DNA of 64,000 nt from assembly GCF_000002235.5 (NCBI RefSeq), contig NW_022145599.1, forward strand, positions 22,714,879-22,778,878, written 5' to 3'. The notes below the pieces were generated by a model that saw only the letters and a list, made by a program, of their open reading frames with translations, did not search any database and was not told where the DNA came from. Origin of the DNA: Strongylocentrotus purpuratus (lineage: Eukaryota > Echinodermata > Echinoidea > Camarodonta > Strongylocentrotidae). Shown here one piece after another: positions 24,405 through 36,400 of this stretch; the first letter of the stretch is position 1; each line of letters opens with the position of its first letter. A program made the position numbers and the translations under genes.

Positions 24405-27400
24405 TCTTTTTCTTGGCTTCTCTCCATATCTCTGTCAGTCTGCTTCTTGTAACTCTGTCTACCGGTATTTCCCTTTTCCTGTATCAGTCTACCACTCCTG
24501 GTCTCCCTTTCTCTCTCTCCAATCTTTCTATTTTCAACTATAGAAGAAAGTATTGTGTTCTGCTCAGAGTTCAAGAAAATACTCAAGAAATACATTAGGG
24601 CATTGTGAACTGATTTTATCTGAATTTGAAAATTGTTATGCTATAAATTATGCACATCCTAATCCCTATAAAATGTGGCAAGACACAGATTAGAGAGAAG
24701 ACACAAATAACTATGTCACCAAGAAATAAGACAGCAGGAAAGAGGTATGATGTATTAATAGGAGGCACGATAGCTCAGTCGGTAGAGCAGTGGTCTCATA
24801 ATCCGGTGACCTGGGTTCGAAACCAAAGCGATGCGCTAGTGCCCATTGGTAAGGCATTAACCCTCATTACCAGGTCCCTCAGAGTGGACCTACAGCCGTC
24901 GGCCGCCTGGTTGCTTACTTACAAGCATTTATGCTTTCTTAGCGGTCAGGTAAAATAACCACCACCAATATGTGATAAAGAAACCAAAGGAAAACAGAGA
25001 AGGAAAGCATAGGGGAGAGGACATGAATAAACATGTCAGTACAGTTGTTTATTCAGGTCCTTTCTCCTGTGCCCCCCCCCCATCCCCCTTTGGTCTGTCC
25101 ACTACTCACTACCACATCATAACTCCTTCCCACACGCCCCTCCTACCTCCTGTCCTCCTACTTCCCTGCGATGCAATTACTTGTGTCTAACTAAATGTAT
25201 AAACATTAATCTTAAATATGTAAAAAAAAAAAAAAATTTGTGATTACAAAAACAGTACATGTGATTTAAACTGAACTATCAAATTCCTTCCCCACATTCA
25301 CAATATTGAGGTCATATCCTATTATACTCACTCTAACTTGTCTCTGTCTGTTGAGTTCACTATCTTGCAGTGCCTGTCTCAGCTCATGTACCCTGTCTTC
25401 AAATTCGTTATTGCTTTCACTAAGCTGCAAGGGGAGAGTTCAATATTAAGAAATACAGCACTTTATGACAATATTCTTGGGCAGAATTCCCGTTTTTCAC
25501 ATGTCTGAAAACAATCTAAACTAGCATTACTGGATCCCAATCCCTTGTTGAGGAAGATCCAAGGCAGTTTCGCACTTAAAAATTAATTAACCAGGAAAAG
25601 AAGACTATTAGGAACTTAACATAAAGAGAGGGCTCCTCGGAAAAGTAGTCAGTGTAAAACTAGGGGGTAGTGGGAGCACCCTAGCAGCACAGATAATTGA
25701 AAGTCAAATGGAAGGAAAGAGAAGAAGAGGCAGACAGAGAAAGCATCAAGGCATGGACTGGCCTCACATACATAGAAACCAAGAGATTAGCACAGAAAAG
25801 ACAGAAGTAGAGAGAAATGATCAGAAGGTGTGCAGATATGGATGCCAATCGCCAGTTAATTATGGAGGCAGCTACGTGGCCAGGTAGGTAGGTATGCTGT
25901 TTACTAAAATACATCAAATCATAATTTCTCAAAATAACCTCAACTGATTTTATCCATAGTACTATTTCATCATGAGGAAAGGGCTTCTACACTGGAGAGG
26001 CATGAATTGTGTTTTTCATATTGTTGTTTAATATTGTACCTTTGCAAGAGAAGTTGCATGTTCGTCCTTCAAGAATTCCACCCTGGCTTCAGACTTTCCT
26101 CTCAAGTTTTTCAGCTCTCTCTCATAATCTATCTTTTTCAGGTCATAATCTTTCTCCAAGGCAATGTATCTGCATTGGATGACAAAAAAAACAAGATATT
26201 TAAGACTTTCATTGACAGGAATATCCTGTTCACTACCAAGGGTTTGTTTCATACCATACATCCTCCATTCCAGTGGCGTAGCAACAGGGCCCCCAATCAA
26301 ATGAAAAAAAAGAAGAAAATAAGTTGAGAGCAAGGGGAGAGATGAAGGAAAAGCAAAAAGAATGTGAGATAATATAAGGAGATGGATATCTGGAAAACAT
26401 TCTTCAAAGATTACAATATTGTGTGAATCAGTAATGTGGGAACAACATGAGAAGTCCTAAATGAAATCTGTTGTACGAGGAGCATTAAACGGTTATCAAG
26501 AAATGCTTTGAGGTGATCTGATCTGCATCCTTGGTGTATCGTATAGCACAGAAGAAACAAATGGAGATAGGAGTGAAAGATAGAAGAAATACAGGCAAAA
26601 AGACAAAAGAGAGTATGTATGTGTGTCCTTTTCACTTTGAAATGTAAAATTTTCCCACTCTAGAGTAGCAAGAGGTATATCCCCTTTCCAGTCTACCGGT
26701 AGTCAATCTGCCCCCTCAAATTTTGACCATCTAGTACAGCGTATTTTTTTCTTGAACTGGAGTTCTACGAGAGGACCTTAGTTATATCAAAAATATATTT
26801 TGGAAAAATGTCATCTTCATGGAAACAAAGTATTAGAATAATAACATTGCTCAAGCCTTTGAAAATAAGAAGGGTATCATTGGTCCTTTCTCAGATTTAT
26901 CGAAAGTATTTGACTGTGTTGACCATCAAATTCTAATGTAATCAGATGGATGTCCTCGTAACATATTGCTTAGAGCCGTCGATGTATGTTGTGTAAGTTG
27001 GACCACAGCGCAAGGCACTCTAATAGGCGAGCACACAGCTGAACCTGAGTTGGCCTGACTATGTGTATAATGGGCTCTGTTGATAATTAGCCTTTATTTT
27101 TTTATTTTTCAACATTTTCAACTATTTGGATAGTTTAAAACTGTAGAAAATAATGAAATATTTTCTTTAACAATTATATTCAATTGAATTTAGAGAACAC
27201 TAAAAAACTAGTAATTTTTTATGTAAAGCAATGACTTTGAAATGATTACCTTTTAGTAATGTTCTCTAGCTCTACATTGAGAAGTTCTGCCTGTCTCTCT
27301 ATCTTGGACTTCTCTTCTGAGAGGCGTATCTGTCCTGCTTGTTGATTGGTCAGTTCTTGACCTAGTTGATGAAGCTTAGCTTCAAGCTCTCTGATCACTT

Positions 27401-30400
27401 CAGCCTATACAAAGACATATACATGTAGATCAAATCAGATTTCAATTTCCTTGTACAAATACATTGTATATATGTTTGGTCATGTATTGATATCTTATCT
27501 CATTAAATAATTTTGTATCATAATTTCAGTTATCTTACGAAAAAAATGTTCTTGAATATTCATATTGTTACTTAATTCACAACATTATACAACATCAGTG
27601 CATAAATTCCTATGTATCACACAAAGCTGGGGAAAATATTACATATGTAAGCCACCGCATATAAAGGAAGTAAGAATCCAAATACAACTGTTGATTTGTC
27701 TATGTACTGGTCTGGTACTAGGTGTAAATCATTTGTTCAGAGCCAGAAGGGTGTTAGCTATGTTGTAAGTATATGAGTAAATGCTCTTCTGGTTCCAAAC
27801 AGACAAAATATGAACTACAAGTACTTGTATTGATCCAATGAAATGCATATTGCTGAGCTGCTTTAAACCACTGAAAGTATATAAGACGATTCTTCCAACA
27901 AAGTGCCCATCTACTACATCTGGGTTGACAGTGACAGATGTTGATTAATGGCTTATCACAGGATTTAAGTGCCAAGGCTGGAATTCTAAAAGCTACCCAT
28001 TTGATCTATGGCATACCTGCCAACATTTGAAAATGAGAATTAAGAATTTTTAGCACGGTATGTCTTCGAAAATTAGAAATCTGTACCCTTAACAGGCGTT
28101 CGCACATGCAGCGGCAGTGTAACTGGCAATACGCGGTAAATCTGTGCAAAAAAGCGAATACAAAATCGCTGCTCAATCATGCAGCCCTTCAACGCACGCA
28201 ATACGTGAACTCTCACATCGCGGCATATGATAAAACAAGCTTAATTTGGCTTAAGCAACAACAACACACAAAACGGAATATTCCAGATTTTGGGGTCCTA
28301 AAAATCCAGAAAAATGGAATATTCCGGATTATTCGGAAGGGTTGGCAGGTATGTTATGGTACTGCCATTTATCCATTAGACCACAACACCTCTATGTGAT
28401 AAAACGTGTTTATGAGATGCACCTAAATGGTGTAAGAAATATAAAAGAATATAGAAACAAGAATATAATATACAAAATATACAAGATGTGTAAAATTTAC
28501 TGACTTTATTCCTACTTCAAGATTAAGAAATAGCTTACATGACTCTCGACCTGAGCATTATATTCCATCTCCATCTTCTGTAGCTTGTCATTGGTATCTT
28601 CTAAGATGTCTTGGATAGCACTAGTCTGTTTCTTCTGCATCTCAAACTTCTCCTGTTCATAGTCTGCTACAGCATCATGGAGCTGAGCATTAGTAGTGAC
28701 AAACAAGATCATTGCATTATAATGGAAATGTCATTTTGTTGAATTACAAGCCTCCGCCACAGTAGGTGATGGAGAAGGTTGTTATTTTACCTGACTGCTA
28801 AGAAAGCATAAATGCTTGTAAGTAAGCAACCAGACGGCCGATGGCTTTAGGTCCTCTCTGAGGGACCTGGTAATGAGGATTAATGCCTTACCAAAGGGCA
28901 CTAGCGCATCGACTTGGTTTCGAACCCAGGTCACCGGATTACGAGACCACTGCTCTACCGACTGAGCTATCACACCTCCTCTAGGTGGTGCTGGAGGTAC
29001 TATTTTTGTTACTGTTATTTTTAACGTTATCTGTCCAGTACAGTATGTATGAGCATACAAAGATGAACTGAGTAGATGTTGGGTATATTAGAGGTCAAAG
29101 GTCACAGGATTACAAAAATGTCAAAAATAACAGAAAATATCTTGATATGACAATGACTTGAACATTAATAAAGAAATTCAAAGCATTTGATGAAGTATTT
29201 ATGAGGATGCAAGGATGATTAGATTTTGTTTTAACTATAAATAGATCATAATGGTGACTCCCTGCAATGTGTCTGGTACAGCATATCCTGTATCCATTAG
29301 AGATACCAGAAAGAACCTTTAGTCAATAGTCATATCAAGGGATTTTCATATAAGGATGTGGATAAAAGACATATGTCCATGTTGTAAAAGACACATCTCA
29401 TGGAAACGTCAGTAACTGGGATATTGGTATTTTAAGTCAGTGGTTCTGAACCTCTTTGGCCTCATGAATTGCATAGACATTTTATGTCAGAAACTAACCT
29501 CCAAAATTAAAACCAAATGTGAAGACTATTAAATCAGTCGTATTATGAAAACATGTACATGCAGGTGCTTGTGCAACTCAAGTCTTCACGTTTACATAAT
29601 TTGGATTGATTTTATGAACTTAATGACCCCAACTCCGACCACCCCCCCCCCCAAAAAAAAGAGGGAAAACAGAAGAAGAAAAGACCCAAATGGGGGCCTC
29701 AAAAGAAATATAAATTATCCATTATTTCAGGCTCTGATGCTATTATAAATGTATTCATGTCAGATATTCAGTACAATTCATAATTTCAAAGCTTTATCTA
29801 CATAGCAACAGGATCTGTACACAGGGTACAATAAGCCTTCATTTCAAATAATCTGTACCCACCTTCTTTTCATAACCATTAAGAGTTGTCTGACTGCTAT
29901 GTTCCACCATCTTTCTCAGCTCAGAGATCTGTTTATCTCTACTCTCCTTGGCATGGCTAAACTCCTTGCTGAGTGCTTGTACTACAATTGGCAACAAAAA
30001 ATGTGGGGATTTTCATCCGCCAGCAATATCAAGGTACACTGTCCAAATTGTTAGGAGAGATGTTTATGTAAAACAAAAGATTTTCCAAACAAGACCTCCC
30101 CCCCCCGCCAAAAAAAAAAAAGAAAAAAAAAGAAAAAAAAAAGGAATGTTTGAATACTTCTGATAGGTACAAATTGATTTATGTTAAGTAAATCTAAAAG
30201 CCTGTACCGACTACACAATAATCGAACTCATGATGGGAGATAAGGTCTAAATTCTGCAACATTCATGCTGACTATTGAGTGCACATCTGATGATATACAA
30301 AGCTCTCACTTACATTTTTGGGGGTTTGCTAGCCGTTCAACCTGGATCATTGTTCAAGTTGCCAACTTCCGGTAATCGTTCACAATCAGTGAACAGCATA

Positions 30401-33400
30401 ACATTCACACAACATAAAAGTAACACTGACAATTTAAAAGGTTTTTTTAGCAATGTTTTTAAGCTGTAAAGAAAGATTTTATTTGGTTAATGGCACCAGG
30501 GTAACTGCTCATGCATTTCAAGCCCTCAATCACTTACATTTCTTATCTAACTTGGAGTTAGTTTCCTCCAAGTCTGCCACCTTCTTTCTGTAATGTATCT
30601 TCATCTCGTCCATCTCGGTATTCTTTCTGTCCAGGATCTGAAAAAGGACAAGATGAATGCAATTGCATCTCTCAATGCCTCAGCCTATATATGTTCGTAG
30701 GTCAAAGTTCATGTGACCTTTTTGCATCTGATCTCACAAACCAAAAACCTTTTCCATTCAAACTTTTCATGCTCACACATGCATGTATTTGAGCTAAGTT
30801 TGGTTGACATGATCACTTTTGGTGAGTTATCACAGCAATAAAATATTTTGGGGGATTGTTAACACTTTCCTGACTCTGTGATTTTTCACATGTACCTGCA
30901 CATATACATGCACGTGTACACCCACAATGCAATCAATTTATCCTTGCACACACATACATTCATTAAACAAGTTTGGTTTGAACTGCTTCACAAGTTAATG
31001 AGGTAACAAGATATTTTCTGGTATCTTTTTACACTTGTATGACCTTCTGACCCATGACCTTTGCCCTCTAATATCCAAAATCTAATCAGGGAATACAAAT
31101 AAAATGAGGGGAAATGTCTGATCATTGCATGCCATGGTACACACAAAGGAGCTTCCATGGAATGCATATTTTAACATTTTAAAATCAAACTCTTGAGATG
31201 ACATGAAACCTTACCTTCTGAATTGCTTCATCATGCCTCTGCTGGATAAGGAGTTTCTCCTCGTGAAACTTGGCCTCCAGTAGCTTTGTCCTCATCTCAA
31301 GATGCTGCTTCTCCTGTCTCGTCTCCATGGAAACATCATCAAACATCATCGACGATGCAACGGTCGGGCCGCTCGGGATTCCAGTCCCAGTGGTTGTGAC
31401 CTGATGGGTTCTTGCAGCAACAGGACTGAGTTCAAATCTTGGCCAGTCAAACCGGGTGGAAGCTTGCTTGGTGGTAGAAACCTGGAGAAGGAGAAAATAT
31501 TGTTCAAAGTAGTTGCTTCACATGTTAAAGTGACTCTCACACTCTGCTGTGTAGGCCTACCGTGTGCCACCGTGCGCGAAAATGTCTGCGGACGGTGGAG
31601 AACGGCGAGGGCAAACGGTGGTTCGTTATCAAAGCGGGCAACACGTTAATAGGGCGTTGGCGCCTATTTACACCCGGTGGGACCCGGCGAAAGTTTTGGG
31701 CATGTTCAAAATTTTGGCCGGCTGGCACCAGCCGCAAGTAAGCGGCAAGAGGACGGTGTTGAACAGTATGAGGACGGTATGAATACGTTATGAAAACGGT
31801 CACACTGTATGAACACGTTCACAACACGCTCATAACCCGTTACAGAACGGTGATGAAAAATGGAGAGCGGACTGACCGTTGCCGTTCAAATCGGGGTATT
31901 TATGGCAGTCGTGTCATGACGTCAGCAGTCCGGGGACTCGCTCACAGGATGCTCCGAGCGGTGAGGGGACACTAAGTGACTGGTAGGTGGCTGCTACAAA
32001 CCCGGTGCACACGTTCGAGACCCGGTATGGGCCCGGTATGGAAACGGCCAAAATTTTCAACAAAAGTCAATCTGGGCGGTGAAGACGGTAGAAGCATGTT
32101 CAACACCCGGTATGCGCCCGGTGAGAACGGTCAGAAGATGGCAACGAACGGTGAAAAGATTAATTTTATGAATTTTTTTTTGCGGCCGGGGACAATTTCG
32201 CTCAAAACCCAACGTTCTGGACTCTGTTTTTTTTTTAATAGCCCGGCAGGTGGACGGTAGGCTTACACGGCAGAGTGTGAGAGCTCCATTACCTATGGCA
32301 GCTGTATAGTCCCTGAGTGCTACTCCCAAGCCTTGAAATATTTTTTACATTTTATATGATACTATATGACTCTTGTGTACAAGATTCATGAATACTGAAC
32401 ACATATTTTCAAGAAGAAAGAATTTCTTAAAATGTTGATGTCACCATTACCCGCACCTCTGCCGTCAGAAAAGTGTTACCTTTGTCTCACTTCTGCTACT
32501 CAGGTGAGAACAAAAGTTTTCTTTGAACCTTTTGCTAAACACGACAATGACTTTACATGCACATGCATTAAAGCCCGTCTGCACTAGTTTGGCCAGGGAG
32601 ATTACACCTCCCTGCAATGTCACTGACAGGTGGTTATCTCATCAAATCAGCTCTCAATTAACATAAGAAAAAGGGCATTATGGGGGATTAACAGCTTAGG
32701 CATTGCTGGCTGTATAGAGGGCGCAAGTAGCCATAAGTAGTGCAGTCGGGCTTTAAAAGTACCGCGATGCAGGCTCTATCTTACCCTATTATTTGAGGAT
32801 GATCTTGCCTCCTTCCTCCTTGGATTGGGATCCTCATCTTCATCTGAGGAATAAGTGAAAGATACTTTGTGCCTGTTCCGGATTTCTACCTGAAAGAAAT
32901 TTTGATGAAAAAATAGTTAGGCTTGGAGTTTACCTGGGTTGCTTGAAAGAAAGCAATGTTTGATTGACCAGGTGACATACAGCTGGTTATGAATTAACCA
33001 TGCACAATGCCTGGAGTTCCTGTGTTGTGCATAGTAAATACATGATCGGCTGGCCCTACCAGCTAAGGCATGCATGAACATTAATTACTGCTGAACGCCC
33101 TTAAATCTACAATCCAACTTATGAACATTCTTGGTGAATAATAAATACAAAAGGTAATTGGAAGCAAGTTTACATATATCTATGAATGTAGTATTGTTTT
33201 ATTATTTCAAGGTTCCTTTCTTATTATTCAATCTGAAAATGAAGAATAATTTTCACCCATCACATATTGGTAAAAATCTTAAAATATGAGGGGATGTTAA
33301 AGGTGAAATTCAAAGAAAATCACAAATATGTCAACCAGTATCACCAGAAACTGGTAAGCTAACAGATAGCCATCGTACAAGTTTTAGGTCAACTACATAT

Positions 33401-36400
33401 CGGGTGGTTTATAAAAATACAAATACAACCACCTCCATAGCAGATGGGATATACAAGAGATTCGCCAGAAAAATAAAGATGTTTTAATGACGTCACAATA
33501 TGGACCAATACTGCCCAAGCAGACGACATCCCATAAAGAATGAACATAATTGCAAAGCTATTATTTGTCCAATTATAATGAGTTTAGTGTAAATAAATGT
33601 AATGGGATGTCAAACCATTCAAAACGGGATATAACTCGATTCTGATAACTAAAATCTTTTGCTTGTAAATACACAGGATAGGGGTTAATTAACAATCAAA
33701 GAAACCAGACTTTCAAATTGAAAAACCCCCGGAATGATATTAAGGACGGTATTTGTTCCCTCTTGAAACGCCGAACATGCCGCGGTGTGTGTAGCTAAAT
33801 ATACAATGGCGTCTTATTTTGTTTACAAGCGACAGATTCCTTTATTTTTGTATTGCTGCATTTACCATCAAAATAAAACCATGCGCGGGTTTAGAGTGAG
33901 GCAATATATTAAACATTTCGCATGAGGGTATTGAAGTAAGAGAAATAACTGAAGAAAAGATGACAAAACAGGCACTGAAATTGTGTGAGATGTCATGAGA
34001 CATCGTCTGCTTGTGCAAATCATGTCCATACTGTGACCTCACACATCTCAGCAGCATTCGAAGAGCTCTTCAGGTGCTATGCCGGGGGTGTATTTAAGCG
34101 TGTTGTAATTTATAACAATCATTACTTTGAATGTTTCCAAGCATTGAATTTTGATAACCTTGTTGAATCAAAGTTTCAACTTTGCAATAATGAAAATAAA
34201 GTTAGTTTTTAAAATCAATGAATATCTACTTTAAAGAAAAAGCTAAAGGAAATTAAAGTACAGAGAAAATGCGATCCTTACCCTAGCTGCCTCAAGTTGT
34301 GACTGGTAACCAGATGCAGGGACAGCTTGCTGGAGTCTATCACCTTCACCTTCATTGCGTAGCTTTTGTTGCCTTTAGAAGAGAGAAAAAATGGTATTAT
34401 CAATTAAAAAGTGTAAATAATACTAATAATAGGCATTTGTGTTGCGTCATCTCTCTAGAATTTCTATTCCGAGGTGCACAAGGAAAACTTGATAAATACT
34501 GTTAAACAAAAAGCTTGGGTAAAAATCTTTCAAATTGTGGAACGTTGTGAAAATAGGTGTGGTTGAAATCATTGAAATTATTGGGGTAACAGTATTCGGT
34601 TCACCTGCTAGGTCATAGGGCTAAAGATGAGTAGTGATCATACCTTGTCTCAACATTGAGATGACGCTCCTGTAGCACATTGGTTGATCTGACCTTTGAC
34701 CTGACTGAGGATGACCTGAGGTCCTTGGAGTCCTGACCGGACCACAGTTCACCACTGACCCAGTCTGGGAGTGAATGACCTCTGACCTCCTCTTGTCTCA
34801 GGGCTTTGGACTGAGTAGGCTCATCAAAATAGATTGACTGGAGTGGATGGTATAGCAAGGGGGAGATATTGTGGATGAAAAATTCAGGAGAGGCAAAAAA
34901 AAAAAAAGGAGAGAAAATGTTTATGCCAGTCATATAAATGGCCAGGCCTGTTGACATCATTGATCATGTTGCTCTGAATATACAATCAGTTAATTCAAGA
35001 AAAGAGAATTGGAAATAAAAATGGTCATGAAATTTAACTTGTAAGCAGGCCTGTGTCTTAAAGGCCATCTGTACTAGTTGGGCCGGAAGGGATTAGACCA
35101 CCCAGCGTGGTTACTGACAGGTGGCTATCCCATCAACTCAGCTCTCAAATAACATAAGAAAAAGAGGATCATGGAGGACCAAGAGGCACCGATTGGGGAA
35201 GTTTTCTATATAGAGGGAGCAAGTAGCTACAAGTAGAACAGTGGGGCTTTAAGGAGCTAAGTACTGCTACATTGTGCAACATGCTTTTGACAAAACTATA
35301 CAACAAAATTATAAAAACAGCTGGCTTCACCGTTATTCTTGCGTCCCACACCGTATTTTACTCACTTCCAGGCATTAACATTTTCACGGTTAGCACAAAC
35401 AATCAACACTACATTCAATTCATCATGTTCCCTGTATAGAGACACAAACACAAATTTTGCCCATATTTCCCATCTTTAGTTTGTTTAGGAAAGGAGAAAG
35501 AATTCATATGATGTACTGACTAGAATGTGAAAGGTCAAAGAAAGGTCAAATCTTTTAAAATGCACATTACAATATACATGCATACACTGGGTAAGGAATT
35601 CATTTGCATCCTTCTACCAGAAACACCATAATAAAATGTTCTTGTATTTAAATCATTCTTACTGTGTAAGAGGGAAGAGTTGGTAGCGGACCAGGGTCAG
35701 GTCGACTGCTGAATGGTCCTTCCAGTAAGGATTTCTTCAGCATATGCAGAAGCAGTTTACTGTACATATTACGATTTTTCCTGCAGACCAAAACAAAAAT
35801 TGAAATTGTAATTACAATAAGTATCATGAAATGTTTCTGTGATTAAACTATTGCTGCTCACTCTTCTTTTACAGTGACTCCATTTAGCCTGGTTTTTAGT
35901 GCAAAATATTGATCTAAACTACCAATTTGCAGAGAGAATAATAATAAGTAATAATGACATATTATATACAACATGTATGGCTCTGTTTTAGAAATCAGTT
36001 GTCACCTTTTATTGTGGCAAGATGGACCTAGATTGATCTCCCATAGCTTTAAAACAAAGAGTTTTAACTTTTTTTATGAGCATGAAGTATCACTGAACAG
36101 CATATTGTTTACAGAATTTTGTAACCTGAATCGACATATATCATTTTGGCTGGAGTTGAAAAATACTCACTTTTGAATGTCCTACACTACAGTGTATCAG
36201 ATACAATTTCTTGGGAAACTATTCTATATTTTAAAACATATCTATATTATTCAATTAAAGTAAGCAAATGTATGTGAGGTTATTTGTATTCATCTAAGGA
36301 ACATAGACAAGCATGCTGAATCAGTGGGCAACTTGAGAGCATATTACCCTTCATCTCACACCCAGGAACTTGTATGAGTTTATACAGCATACTTAAAATC

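Noticed and set aside
24401-24520. A third CEP112 pseudo-exon (similarity to exon 16: YKKQTDR against YKRQSEE)
   Set aside because: The match is short and driven by GA-rich composition; I could not extend it.
24761-24835. tRNA gene (A-box and B-box, tRNA-like fold)
   Set aside because: The acceptor stem is not intact, a fixed non-tRNA body follows, and three more copies share that body; it is a SINE.
34690-34710. DR1 site within CEP112 exon 4 (tgacctttgacct)
   Set aside because: It lies in a well-conserved coding stretch (RSKVRS) and needs no regulatory explanation.
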